From contig NZ_CABVPR010000018.1 of NCBI RefSeq assembly GCF_902499135.1, positions 26,099 through 90,098 on the forward strand: DNA of 64,000 nt. The letters are read 5' to 3'. The notes beneath the pieces were generated by a model. It saw only the letters and a program-made list of their open reading frames with translations. It was not told where the DNA came from and searched no databases. The number at the start of each line of letters is the position of its first letter. Within the stretch, counting starts at the first letter, position 1. The stretch comes from Burkholderia dolosa. GTDB lineage: Bacteria > Pseudomonadota > Gammaproteobacteria > Burkholderiales > Burkholderiaceae. Positions 9,457 to 18,192 of this stretch are shown piece by piece. A program made the position numbers and the translations under genes.

Positions 9457-10419
9457 ATGAGTGCGCCGGAAAATTCAAATTCGAAAACTCCGCCCAGCCT
9501 GCTGTCCGATACGAAACCGGCAGGCGAAGGAGGACCTCAGCAGTCGCGCATTCTCGCGAATCTGGAGGGGCGCGTCACGCCGCCGGCCGAGCCGCCGCGC
9601 CGTTCGCTGAAGGCGCCGATCGCGGCCGTCGTCGCGCTGGTGGTCGCCGTCGGCGGCTGGGGTGCGTGGCGCTGGCAGCAGCAGTCGGGCGAGCAGGCCG
9701 CCGTCGCGTCTGCCGCTCCGGCACAACAGCCGCAGAAGGCCGAGCCGGCCAGCGGTGTCGCCGCACAGAGCGCGCAAAACACGGCGTCCGCTGCGCAGCC
9801 GGCCACGATCGTCAACGACGATTCCGCATCGCAGGCCGTTGCGTCCGCATCTTCCACGCCGGCCGCCGACGACAGCCGTCTGTCGCGCGCACTCGCGAAC
9901 GGCGCCGACGACGCGTCGGGCGTCGCCACGTCGGCTGCGGCAACGGCAGGCGCCGCAGCGATCGCGACGGCCGCCGCCTCGGCGACGGCGAAAACCGCGA
10001 AGGCCGATACCGCGAAGAACGCGAAGGTCGCCGCGCGCGGCAAGACCGACGCGAAGGCGGAGGCCCGCAAGCATCACAAGGAACAGCAGGCCGAACTCGC
10101 GCAGGCGAAGAAGCGTCGCGATGCGACGACGCGCACGGCGAGCGCGAAGTCGTCGGTGAAGGACGATCCGGATGCCGATCTGCTCGCGGCGCTCGTCGCG
10201 CGTACGAAGCCGGCGGACAAGCAGGCGGCCGCCGCGCCGAAGGCGCAGCCCGTGTCGGCCAAGACCGCGGCGACGGGCGGCTCGCTCGCGTCGCGCGTGA
10301 AGGAATGCTCGGAGCGCGGGTTCTTCGAGGATCAGCTGTGCCGCTGGCGCGTGTGCGACGGCCACTGGGGCAAGGATCCGGCATGCCCGACTGCGTCGCA
10401 GCCCGAGAATCGCCAATAA
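9457..10419 (+). CDS. Ala-rich single-pass membrane protein with Cys-rich C-terminus, T6SS-linked hypothetical
   Basis: 320 residues, no family I can name. A polar, Pro-rich N-terminus (1-50) is followed by one transmembrane helix (about 53-72), then about 200 residues of low-complexity Ala/Lys/Asp sequence. A compact conserved-looking tail holds four Cys (284, 295, 300, 310) in ECSERGFFEDQLCRWRVCDGHWG. The likely topology is N-in with the tail in the periplasm, where the cysteines could form two disulfides. It is divergent from the M15 peptidase gene and ends the T6SS block, so an envelope accessory role is plausible but inferred. No toxin or immunity signature. Confidence 0.8.
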   Translation: MSAPENSNSKTPPSLLSDTKPAGEGGPQQSRILANLEGRVTPPAEPPRRSLKAPIAAVVALVVAVGGWGAWRWQQQSGEQAAVASAAPAQQPQKAEPASGVAAQSAQNTASAAQPATIVNDDSASQAVASASSTPAADDSRLSRALANGADDASGVATSAAATAGAAAIATAAASATAKTAKADTAKNAKVAARGKTDAKAEARKHHKEQQAELAQAKKRRDATTRTASAKSSVKDDPDADLLAALVARTKPADKQAAAAPKAQPVSAKTAATGGSLASRVKECSERGFFEDQLCRWRVCDGHWGKDPACPTASQPENRQ

Positions 10420-10451
10420 CGCTGCCAGCGCCCGCCGCATGTTTTTCTATC

Positions 10452-10482
10452 GCGCCGCCCATCGGGCGGCGCGCTGCTTTTG
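10452..10482 (+). terminator. Rho-independent terminator after the Cys-tail membrane protein gene
   Basis: Perfect 9-bp stem GCGCCGCCC / GGGCGGCGC with a 3-base loop, followed after three bases by a short T-run (CTTTT). It lies 33 bases past the stop codon and marks the right boundary of the T6SS block. Confidence 0.65.
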
Positions 10483-10614
10483 GGCGGCCGGAAGCGGCCG
10501 GCACGATCGCGTGACATTGTCACGAGAATGTCACGCGCATCCGGCATACGTCTCCTTTCCCTTTCCGGCGCGGTGCGCGCGATCCGCGCCGCGCGCCGCA
10601 CGACTTTCGACACG

Positions 10615-11643
10615 ATGGACCTGATCGTACAGACTTACGGCGCCGACACGTCCGGCATGGTGTGCGGATTCCGCTTCGTGCCGGGCGGATCGGGCGCGAT
10701 GCTCGACGCGGACGCGGCCGCCGAATGGCTGCGCGCGTGCCGCGGGCGCGACGCGGCCGCATCGGACGATTTCGTCTGGCTGCATTTCAATCTCGCGCAC
10801 GGCGCGAGCGAGCGCTGGATGCGCACGCATCTCGGGCTGCCCGACAGCTTCTTCGAATTTCTGCACGAAGGGTCGCGCTCGACGCGCATCGAGCAGGAGG
10901 ACGGCGCGCTGCGCGCCGTCGTCAACGACGTGATGTTCAATCTCGAGTTGACGCCGTCCGAAATCGCGACGCTGTTCGCGCACGTCGAGCGGCGCATCAT
11001 GATCACCGCACGGCTCAAGCCGCTGCGCTCGGTCGACACGCTGCGCGCCTGCGTGCGCGACGGCGAGCGGTTCCGGTCGCCGGCCGAGCTGCTCGTGCAT
11101 CTGCTGCGCGATCAGGCCGATCTGCTGATCCAGATCATGCGGCGCACGAGCGTCGACGTCGACCGGATCGAGGACAGCTTCCTGTCGCAGCGGCTCACGT
11201 CGAACCGCATCGAGCTCGGCGCGATGCGCCGCACGCTCACGCGCCTGCAGCGCATGCTTGCGCCGGAGCCGGGCTCGATCTTCCGGCTGCTCGCGAAGCC
11301 GCCCGCATGGCTGCATGCGGAAGACGTGCAGGAACTGCGCGAATCGACCGAAGAGTTCTCGCTGGTGCTCGCCGATCTCGCGGGGCTCAACGAGCGGATC
11401 AAGCTGCTGCAGGAAGAGATCGGCTCGCGTCTGGACGAGCAGAACAACCGGACGCTGTTCACGCTGACGCTCGTGACGGTGATCGCGCTGCCGATCAACA
11501 TCGTCGCGGGCTTCTTCGGGATGAACGTCGGCGGCGTGCCGTTCGCGGAGAACAAGCACGGGTTCTGGCTGATGGTGCTGCTGGTCGCGGGCTTCACCGC
11601 GCTCGCCGCGTGGTGGGCGTTTCGTCGGCGCGACGACCGCTAG
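10615..11643 (+). CDS. CorA-family divalent metal transporter, ZntB-like
   Basis: 342 residues from the ATG at 10615 (MDLIVQTYG); longer in-frame starts give Arg-rich sequence unlike the family. A large cytoplasmic N-terminal domain of about 280 residues includes the long helix with DRIEDSFL. Two C-terminal transmembrane helices follow (TLTLVTVIALPINIVAGFFG and FWLMVLLVAGFTALAAWW), separated by the signature GMNVGGVPF. GMN is the pore motif of CorA-type channels, and GGVP is typical of the ZntB branch, which transports zinc or other divalent ions. It stands alone, downstream of the T6SS terminator and convergent with the aminopeptidase gene. Confidence 0.9.
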   Translation: MDLIVQTYGADTSGMVCGFRFVPGGSGAMLDADAAAEWLRACRGRDAAASDDFVWLHFNLAHGASERWMRTHLGLPDSFFEFLHEGSRSTRIEQEDGALRAVVNDVMFNLELTPSEIATLFAHVERRIMITARLKPLRSVDTLRACVRDGERFRSPAELLVHLLRDQADLLIQIMRRTSVDVDRIEDSFLSQRLTSNRIELGAMRRTLTRLQRMLAPEPGSIFRLLAKPPAWLHAEDVQELRESTEEFSLVLADLAGLNERIKLLQEEIGSRLDEQNNRTLFTLTLVTVIALPINIVAGFFGMNVGGVPFAENKHGFWLMVLLVAGFTALAAWWAFRRRDDR

Positions 11644-11718
11644 CGGCCGTCGAGAAACGCAGATCCGTCGAAACGGGCGGCGGCCCGATCATCGCCGGGG
11701 CCGCCTCCGTCGAAACAC

Positions 11719-11750
11719 CGGCCGACGCCGCGGAGTGCGCGGCGCCGGCC
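11719..11750. terminator. Hairpin between convergent genes, possible terminator without a T-run
   Basis: The inner stem CGCCGCG/CGCGGCG with a 5-base loop is extended, after one mismatch, by six further pairs. It sits between the stops of the ZntB-like and M1 aminopeptidase genes. No T-tract, so termination by it is uncertain. Confidence 0.35.
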
Positions 11751-11762
11751 GAACCGGCTACG

Positions 11763-13931
11763 TTACTGCGCCGCCGTCTTGCGCGGCCGGAACACACCCT
11801 GATAGCGCAGCGTCGGACGTTCCTTCTCGACCGGCGCAGCGCCGCCGAAGCTCGGCGTCTGACGCAGCTTCATCGCGGCCGGCGAAGCGACGGACCCGAT
11901 CGACGTCGAACGCGAAGCCGGCGCGAGGTTGTTCGCGACGAGCAGCGCGGCTTCGCTCTTCAGGTTCGCGAGCAGCACCGGATCGGTCGAGCCGTTGATC
12001 TGCGTGAGCAGGCCGCTCCACGCCGCGTCGCTGTAGTTCACGACGTAGTAGTCGAGCCCGCTCGGATCCGCGACCACGCCCGTGCAGCCTTCGAGCCGCG
12101 TCTGCGTCTGCGTGTCCTTCAGCGCGAGCGTCATGCGGTTCGCGAGACCCTGGCCGTACGCGAGCGTGATCGGCACCGTCCACTGCAGGCCCGGATACGC
12201 GTTCTGGTTCGGGAACGGCTGCTGTTTCAGCGTGACGATCGTCTGGTTCTTCGTCATGTCGCACTGCGTGTCGAGCGAGATCAGCGGCACGCCGGTCTGG
12301 CGCACGTAGCTGTCGCCGATCGGGCCGACCGCCTGGCCGCTCGCCTTCGACAGCGCATCCCACAGGCGCTTCGGCGTGCCGTTGCCGAACGAGTAGTCGG
12401 TCAGGTACTGCTGCAGCCCGCGGCGCATCGTCTGCTCGCCGAGATAGTTCTCGAGCGTCTTCAGCACGTGGCCGCCCTTGTCGTACGTGAATGCGCTCGC
12501 GCTCAGCACGAAGTCGTTCGACGCCCAGTCGTTGAAGTTCGGCGCGACCGGGAACGCGTTCGGGCCGATGTCGCGATTGATCACGCGATACTTGTTCTTC
12601 ACCTGATCGAGCCAGCTGAATTCGTCCGGGAAGAACTGGATCGTCGTCTTCGTCTCGAAGAACGTCGCGAACGACTCGTTGAGCCACACGTTGTCCCACC
12701 AGTCGGTCGTCACGAGATCGCCGAACCACTGGTGCGCGACTTCGTGCGTCAGCACCTCGTTGCCGTAGCGCGACATCGGCTGGCCGGGCTGCGGCAGGAT
12801 GTCGTCGGCGAACTCGAGGATCGACCCCCAGTTCTCCATCCCGCCGAAGTTCAGGTCCTTCTGCTCCTTGAACGCGTCGTTCGCGGCGACCGTGTCGAAC
12901 TTCGTGAGCGGCAGCGCGATGCCCGTGTAGCGGTAGTAGAAGTCCAGCGCCTGCTTCGTGCGGTCCATCGCCGGCTTCGCCCAGTCGCGCATGCCCGGCG
13001 GCGTGAACACGCGCAGGTGCAGACCGCCCTTGCCGCCCGGCAGCGGGCTCGTGAAGTCGTCCTCGTACGTGTCGAACAGGCCGCCGCCGAAGAACAGCAG
13101 GTACGACGGCATCGGCGGCGTCTTCTCGAACTGCACGAGCTTGTAGCCGCCGCCGATGTTGGTCGACGGCTTCTCGGCCGCGTTCGACACGACGCGCCAG
13201 TTCTGCGGGACTTCGGCCGTCACTTCGTAGGTCGGGCGGAACGCCGGCTCGTCCCAGCCGGGGAACCATTGACGCGCGAGGTTGGTTTCGCCCTGCGTGA
13301 GGATCGCGCCGCTCGTCGTGCCGTCGGTGCTCTTCAGGTCGACGCGGAAGACGCCTTCGGCGGCCGAGCAGCCCGGATACGGATCGTCGCCGCAGCTGCC
13401 GCCGGTGTGGTTCACCGGATCGTCGTACGACTTGAAGTTGATGATGCCCGACCACTCCATGTGCAGCGAATAGTTGCCCGGCGCGATCGTGCCGCTCGAC
13501 GGACGCAGCTGGTAGAAGTCGCCCTTGTCCTGCGGCGTCGCGATGAGCTGGATGTTGCCCGGCTGCAGCGTGATGCGCCCGTTCGTGAACTTGATCCGGT
13601 GGCCGGCCACCACGATGTTGTTGACCGGCTTCAGCACCTTGATCTCGACGTCGGCGCGTCCGTCGAACGCGTTCAGCGCCTCGTTCGGGCGGAACCACAG
13701 CCGGTAGTTGACCGGCACCACGGTGTCCGGCAGCTCGACCGGCGGCACGCTCTTGTCGACGTTGGATGCGCTCGGCGGCGCGGTGACGGCGGGCGACGAG
13801 CCCGCATGCGGTGCGCCGGCGGAGCTGAGCGCGGAAGCCGAGCCCACGCCGCCGTCGTCGCCGCCGCAACCGGCGAGCGCGAGTGCGGCGACGAGCGGCA
13901 GATAACGCATCTTGCGAATGTTGATCGACAT
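11763..13931 (-). CDS. M1-family aminopeptidase lipoprotein
   Basis: 722 residues. The N-terminus (MSINIRKMRYLPLVAALALAGC) is a lipoprotein signal with Cys22 as the lipidated residue, so the enzyme is probably anchored facing the periplasm or outer surface. Zinc motif HEVAH at 396-400 with the third ligand Glu 19 residues after the last His (WLNESFATFFE), and the substrate-binding GGMENWG shortly before. An N-terminal beta-domain precedes and an ERAP1-like C-terminal region follows. These are the marks of a gluzincin aminopeptidase of the APN type. GAGG lies 8 bases before the start. It is monocistronic, convergent with the ZntB-like gene. Confidence 0.93.
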   Translation of the reverse strand: MSINIRKMRYLPLVAALALAGCGGDDGGVGSASALSSAGAPHAGSSPAVTAPPSASNVDKSVPPVELPDTVVPVNYRLWFRPNEALNAFDGRADVEIKVLKPVNNIVVAGHRIKFTNGRITLQPGNIQLIATPQDKGDFYQLRPSSGTIAPGNYSLHMEWSGIINFKSYDDPVNHTGGSCGDDPYPGCSAAEGVFRVDLKSTDGTTSGAILTQGETNLARQWFPGWDEPAFRPTYEVTAEVPQNWRVVSNAAEKPSTNIGGGYKLVQFEKTPPMPSYLLFFGGGLFDTYEDDFTSPLPGGKGGLHLRVFTPPGMRDWAKPAMDRTKQALDFYYRYTGIALPLTKFDTVAANDAFKEQKDLNFGGMENWGSILEFADDILPQPGQPMSRYGNEVLTHEVAHQWFGDLVTTDWWDNVWLNESFATFFETKTTIQFFPDEFSWLDQVKNKYRVINRDIGPNAFPVAPNFNDWASNDFVLSASAFTYDKGGHVLKTLENYLGEQTMRRGLQQYLTDYSFGNGTPKRLWDALSKASGQAVGPIGDSYVRQTGVPLISLDTQCDMTKNQTIVTLKQQPFPNQNAYPGLQWTVPITLAYGQGLANRMTLALKDTQTQTRLEGCTGVVADPSGLDYYVVNYSDAAWSGLLTQINGSTDPVLLANLKSEAALLVANNLAPASRSTSIGSVASPAAMKLRQTPSFGGAAPVEKERPTLRYQGVFRPRKTAAQ

Positions 13932-14575
13932 GACTGAAACCTCGATTGTTGAAAGAGTCGTTCAGTGCTGCGAAAACGCCGGCAAAGGCAATCCCCCGCC
14001 GTTAATCAACAGCGACGAGAAATTCCAATGACGGATTATTCGAAAAGGCGATCGGCCGACTACGTGAAGGTAATCATCGTTTGCTGCCCCCTCTGTATTT
14101 CCGGATATCGGTTGACTGGCCGGTTCAAATGGACGGGTGCGTGTTGTACTGAGTGATGGATTTCGCGCGCCCGGCACGAGGCGGCACGCGCCGTACGGGC
14201 GTGCCTCCGCTTGAACCGACGACCCACGGGGCTTGCCGGACCGGGCCGCACGACGGAAGGACGGCGTGTCGCCGTTCCGTAAAATCGCCGTCATGCGGCT
14301 TGAAGGTTTGTCGGCCTGCTCGAAGGATGCGTCAATATACTTGATGGTTTTGGGTAAAGGAAACGAAAAAATTAGAAAGCGTGACTATTGCAATTCTTCC
14401 GTCGAATTGAATGCCGCAATTCATTAATCGGCGTTTTCAGTCGCTCGGATTTTCCGTAGTTTTAATCTATTAACGATCGTGCGCATGAGTGAAGACTACG
14501 AAACGGGGCGTCGGCGGCGCGACCGGTACAATGCATCGACGTCGACCGATCGATTTCTGCAAGGAGGCCTGTCCC
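13932..14575. other. 644-base gap with an AT-rich right half
   Basis: No ORF here has a family-like translation. The stretch 14330-14480 is strikingly AT-rich for this genome, with runs such as GAAAAAATTAGAAAG and several AATTC/GAATT copies. It could hold promoters for both divergent genes (M1 aminopeptidase and LEA14-like lipoprotein). An isolated TACAAT at 14527-14532, 44 bases before the lipoprotein start, is a possible -10 but has no good -35. Confidence 0.5.
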
Positions 14576-15067
14576 ATGTTCCGAGCGCTGTCCGCTGTCG
14601 CGCCGCTGCGCGCGATGCTGCTGCTTGCCGCGTTGCTCGTGCTGAGCGGTTGTGCGAGCCTCACGCGCGAGCCGGTGCGCGTATCGGTCGTCGGGCTCGA
14701 TCCGCTCGTCGGCCAGGGGCTCGAGATGCGTTTCAGCCTGAAGCTGCGCGTGCAGAACCCGAACGACGCACCGATCGAATACGACGGCATCTCGGTCTCG
14801 CTCGACCTGAACGGCATGCCGTTCGCGAGCGGCGTCAGCGATCGTTCGGGCGTCGTGCCGCGGTTCGGCGAGGCCGTGCTCGACGTGCCCGTATCCGTAT
14901 CGGCATTCGCCGCCGCGCGGCAGGCGTGGAACCTGCCCGGCGCGGCCGCGAACGGCGAGCTGCCGTATGCGCTGCGCGGGCGGCTCGCCGGCGGCCTGAT
15001 CGGCACCGTGCACTTCGACGATGCGGGCACGCTGCGCATGCCGGCGATGCCGGGATGGGGCGGGTGA
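14576..15067 (+). CDS. LEA14/WHy-domain lipoprotein
   Basis: 163 residues. The ATG at 14576 is fixed by AAGGAGG 8 bases upstream. The signal MFRALSAVAPLRAMLLLAALLVLSGC ends in a lipobox (LSGC), so the mature protein is lipidated. The remainder (VSVVGLDPLVGQGLEMRF, LRVQNPNDAPIEYDGISVSLDLNG) matches the water-stress/hypersensitive-response (WHy, LEA14) fold, in which NPN is a conserved motif. The bacterial versions are envelope lipoproteins of unclear function, sometimes linked to desiccation. Likely a single-gene unit. Confidence 0.85.
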   Translation: MFRALSAVAPLRAMLLLAALLVLSGCASLTREPVRVSVVGLDPLVGQGLEMRFSLKLRVQNPNDAPIEYDGISVSLDLNGMPFASGVSDRSGVVPRFGEAVLDVPVSVSAFAAARQAWNLPGAAANGELPYALRGRLAGGLIGTVHFDDAGTLRMPAMPGWGG

Positions 15068-15294
15068 GCGACGTGCCGGCGCGATTGCCGCGCGGTTCGC
15101 GCGGGGTGCGCATGTCGGTTGCGCACACGTCGAGTCCGGTCATCGGTATCGGCGATCGGGCACGAGCGAGCGGTACGGCGCCCGAGCGTGGCGCGAGAGC
15201 GGCATCGCGGCGGTGACGCAGCGTCCGCTCGTCTCACCGCTCGGTCGCAAGTAATCCGGCGTGCGCAACGTGTCCGGCGCACTCGCCGTCGCGT

Positions 15295-15319
15295 GCGCTT
15301 TGCCGCGCGCGCAAAGCGC
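15295..15319. repeat. Perfect 9-bp inverted repeat upstream of the methyltransferase gene
   Basis: GCGCTTTGC (15295-15303) and GCAAAGCGC (15311-15319) are separated by seven bases. It has no following T-run in either direction that would make it a clear terminator. It could be a protein-binding site or the end of the lipoprotein transcript. Confidence 0.4.
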
Positions 15320-15342
15320 GGTATGGTGTCGTCCGCGGCGCG

Positions 15343-16515
15343 ATGCCGCTGCCTGTTGAAGCCAACCGTAACCGAGTTCGCGTGACCGATTTCCCCGTTT
15401 TCCACTGGACCGACGCCGCCGGCGTCGATCATGCCGTGCGCTGGCGCTCCGAGGCCGGCGTGCCGCCGCCCAAGCGTGCGGTGCCCGCCGACGATCGCCT
15501 GAACGCCGATGCGGCGTATCGCCTCGCGTGCGAGGGCACCGCGCTCGTGTGGCAAGGCGACTTCCAGAACGCGCGGCAGCTCGTGCACGCCATGGCGCGG
15601 CGCGTCGAACGCAAGCCGCGGAAGGCGAAGGCCGCGACCGGCATCGATGCGTTCAACCTGCACCGGCTGGCGCAGTCGCAGCGCGCGCGCACGCTCGGGA
15701 TGCTGCTGATTCCGCTCGAAGCCGACTATACGATCGCGCTGCGCCGCGCACCCGACGTGCGTGCCGCATGCGAAGAGGCTTACGGCCCCGGCGGCGTGCC
15801 GTCGGTCGTGTCGCTGCGCGAGCTGCTCGGGCTCGTCGGCGCGCACGAGTGGCGCAAGAAGGGCGTGCCGATTCCGGCGCTCGGCGGCGCGCCGATTCAT
15901 CCGCACTACGGCGTGTTTTCGCCGGTGCGCGGCGAATACGTCGAGCTCGTCGCGCGTGCGCCGCTGCCCGCGACGTCGCTCGCGTTCGACGTCGGCACGG
16001 GCACCGGTGTGCTCGCGGCGGTGCTCGCGTCGCGCGGCGTGCAGCGCATCGTCGCGACCGACCAGGACGCCCGCGCGCTCGCGTGCGCCCGCGAAAACGT
16101 CGCGCGGCTCGGCTACGCGGACCGCGTAGACGTGGTCGAGGCCGACCTGTTCCCGGCCGGCCGTGCGCCGCTCGTCGTCTGCAATCCGCCGTGGGTGCCC
16201 GCGCGTCCGAGCGCGCCGATCGAATATGCGGTGTACGACCCGGACAGCCGCATGCTGCGCGGCTTCCTCGCCGGGCTCGCCGACCATCTCGAACCGGGCG
16301 GCGAAGGCTGGCTGATCCTGTCCGATTTCGCCGAGCATCTCGGCCTGCGGCCGCGCGACACGCTGCTGCAATGGATCGACGAAGCGGGTCTCGTCGTGCT
16401 CGGCCGCGACGACATCCGCCCCGCGCACCCGAAAGCCGCGGACCCGAACGATCCGCTGCATGCGGCGCGCCGCGCCGAGCTCACGTCGCTCTGGCGGCTC
16501 GGCGCGCGGGGCTGA
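15343..16515 (+). CDS. Class I SAM-dependent methyltransferase, N6-adenine/RNA type
   Basis: 390 residues from the ATG at 15343; a GTG at 15382 (VTDFPVFHW) is a reasonable alternative and neither has a strong ribosome site. The N-terminal 190 residues are a family-specific domain. A Rossmann methyltransferase follows, with motif I FDVGTGTGVLAAVL, an acidic end of beta-2 (ATDQD) and motif IV NPPW, the form used by enzymes methylating exocyclic amino groups of bases or Gln side chains. The layout resembles RlmG/RsmC-type or HemK-like enzymes, but the substrate cannot be read from sequence. A perfect 9-bp hairpin (15295-15319) lies just upstream. Confidence 0.85.
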   Translation: MPLPVEANRNRVRVTDFPVFHWTDAAGVDHAVRWRSEAGVPPPKRAVPADDRLNADAAYRLACEGTALVWQGDFQNARQLVHAMARRVERKPRKAKAATGIDAFNLHRLAQSQRARTLGMLLIPLEADYTIALRRAPDVRAACEEAYGPGGVPSVVSLRELLGLVGAHEWRKKGVPIPALGGAPIHPHYGVFSPVRGEYVELVARAPLPATSLAFDVGTGTGVLAAVLASRGVQRIVATDQDARALACARENVARLGYADRVDVVEADLFPAGRAPLVVCNPPWVPARPSAPIEYAVYDPDSRMLRGFLAGLADHLEPGGEGWLILSDFAEHLGLRPRDTLLQWIDEAGLVVLGRDDIRPAHPKAADPNDPLHAARRAELTSLWRLGARG

Positions 16516-16604
16516 CCGCGCGTTTTCGGTAAACTGTCGCCATTCCTCACGAATGTCCGCTGCCGGGCCGTGGTCGACCGACTGCGGCCCGGCAGCGCTT
16601 CACG

Positions 16605-17495
16605 ATGTCCAACAAGACCTACGAAATCCGTCCGGAGCAGTCCGTCGAACTGCTGAAGGAACTGCACATCCTGACGCGCGACGGCAAGATGAACCAGGAC
16701 AGCCGCCGCAAGCTGAAGCAGGTCTATCACCTGTTCCAGTTCATCGAGCCGCTGCTCGCCGGCGTGCAGGCCGAGCGCGGCGCGGTGACGCTCGTCGATC
16801 ACGGCGCCGGCAAGTCGTATCTCGGCTTCATCCTGTACGACCTGTTCTTCAAGCTGCAGCCCGCGCACGGTACGCCGGCGTTCGCGTCGCACGTGTACGG
16901 GATCGAGACGCGCGAGGAGCTCGTCGCGCGTTCGGCCGAGCTCGCCGCGCGGCTCGGGTTCGGCGGCATGTCGTTCCTGAACCTGTCGGTCGCCGATTCG
17001 ATCGCGTCGCCGCAGCTGCCCGCGACGGTCGACGTCGTTACCGCGCTGCACGCGTGCGACACCGCGACCGACGACGCGATCCGCTTCGCGCTCGCGAAAC
17101 GTGCGCGGCACATCGTGCTCGTGCCGTGCTGCCAGGCGGAAGTCGCCGGCGTGCTGCGCAGGAACAAGGGCAAGTCGCTCGCGAATGCGCTGACCGAGGT
17201 GTGGCGGCATCCGCTGCATACGCGTGAATTCGGCAGCCAGATCACCAACGTGCTGCGCTGCCTGCAGCTCGAGGCGCACGGCTATCAGGTCAGCGTGACC
17301 GAGCTGGTCGGCTGGGAGCATTCGATGAAGAACGAGCTGATCGTCGCGCAGTACAAGAACCTGCCGCGCCGGCGGCCGGCCGAGCGGCTGAACGAGATTC
17401 TCGCGATGTTCGGGCTGGCCGAGCTCAACGAGCGGTTTTTCGTGCCGGAGCTCGCGGCGGTGCGCGGCGAAACCGCCGAGCCGGCTGCCGACTGA
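16605..17495 (+). CDS. SAM-dependent methyltransferase, Methyltransf_32 type
   Basis: 296 residues starting MSNKTYEIRPEQ. The motif I equivalent is LVDHGAGKSYLGFILYDLF (about 64-82). The segment ALHACDTATDDAIRFAL and the Cys pair VPCCQAEV follow, a combination found in the Methyltransf_32 family, which also includes the eukaryotic METTL25-like proteins. The C-terminal 100 residues are less conserved. Substrate unknown. The gene follows another methyltransferase gene by 89 bases on the same strand and could share a transcript. Start chosen at the first ATG, which gives a family-like N-terminus. Confidence 0.82.
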   Translation: MSNKTYEIRPEQSVELLKELHILTRDGKMNQDSRRKLKQVYHLFQFIEPLLAGVQAERGAVTLVDHGAGKSYLGFILYDLFFKLQPAHGTPAFASHVYGIETREELVARSAELAARLGFGGMSFLNLSVADSIASPQLPATVDVVTALHACDTATDDAIRFALAKRARHIVLVPCCQAEVAGVLRRNKGKSLANALTEVWRHPLHTREFGSQITNVLRCLQLEAHGYQVSVTELVGWEHSMKNELIVAQYKNLPRRRPAERLNEILAMFGLAELNERFFVPELAAVRGETAEPAAD

Positions 17496-17558
17496 CGCGC
17501 CGGCCTGCCGCGAGGTGCGGCGCATCGGCCGCGATTGCCGGCGCCGCTGCTTCGCGCT

Positions 17559-18131
17559 TCAGACGTCGTCGCGCGGCCCGCGCATCCATTCCCGCCAGCC
17601 GTCGTGGCCGAGGCGGCGCAGCGTTTCCTGGTTTTTTTCGTAGATCGCGGACGCGTCCGGAAACGCGTCGACCGCGCGCGCGATGCTGTCTTCGCGTAGC
17701 AGATGCAGGATCGGATACGGCGCGCGGTTCGTGTAGTTTTCGATGTCGTCCGGCTCGCTGCCTTCGAAGCGGTACTGCGGATGAAAGCTCGCGATCTGCA
17801 GCACGCCGTCGAGCCGCAGCTGCTGCACGAGCCGGTCCGCGAACGACAGCACGTCGTTGAAGTCGACGAAATCCGCGAACGCGTGCGGATAGATCACGAG
17901 CGTCGTGTCGATCTGCTGCGGATCGGCCGCTTCCAGCGCGCGCAGCTCGCTTTCGAGATCGGCGAGCGCGTCTTCGAGCGTCGTCGCTTCGCTGATCGCG
18001 TAGCGCACCTGGTCCTTCACGTAGACGCTCTTCGCGAACGGGCACAGATTGAGCCCGATCACCGCGCGTTCGAGCCAGTGCCGCGTCGCGGCGAGGATGT
18101 CGTCGTGCTGGGCGGAGCGGGTGTCGGTCAT
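17559..18131 (-). CDS. DUF1415 family protein
   Basis: 190 residues from the ATG at 18131 (MTDTRSAQHDDILAATRHWLERAV). The segment GLNLCPFAKSVY near residue 25 and HPQYRFEGSEPDDIENYTNRAPYPILHLLRED in the second half are characteristic of DUF1415, a small cytosolic family of proteobacteria and cyanobacteria without an assigned reaction. The invariant LCPFA suggests a functional Cys. Convergent with the upstream methyltransferase gene, and followed at its 5' side by the tetR gene on the same strand. Confidence 0.85.
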   Translation of the reverse strand: MTDTRSAQHDDILAATRHWLERAVIGLNLCPFAKSVYVKDQVRYAISEATTLEDALADLESELRALEAADPQQIDTTLVIYPHAFADFVDFNDVLSFADRLVQQLRLDGVLQIASFHPQYRFEGSEPDDIENYTNRAPYPILHLLREDSIARAVDAFPDASAIYEKNQETLRRLGHDGWREWMRGPRDDV

Positions 18132-18192
18132 GGCGAAACGGCGGCGGCGAAAGAGCGGCGAAGCGCGCATTGTAGCGGGCGGGCGCGGCCCG

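Noticed and set aside
9457-10419. T6SS effector or toxin
   Set aside because: No signature of a nuclease, lipase, amidase or pore-former, no PAAR/Rhs/VgrG gene nearby and no immunity partner; single helix and spacer suggest a structural envelope protein.
769-10419. Horizontally acquired island for the T6SS block
   Set aside because: Codon use and GC match the surroundings, and there is no integrase, tRNA junction, direct repeat or insertion sequence.
10662-13937. 1,091-codon open frame spanning the ZntB-like gene and antisense to the M1 aminopeptidase gene
   Set aside because: It runs over two well-supported genes on opposite strands and has the composition of a GC artefact.
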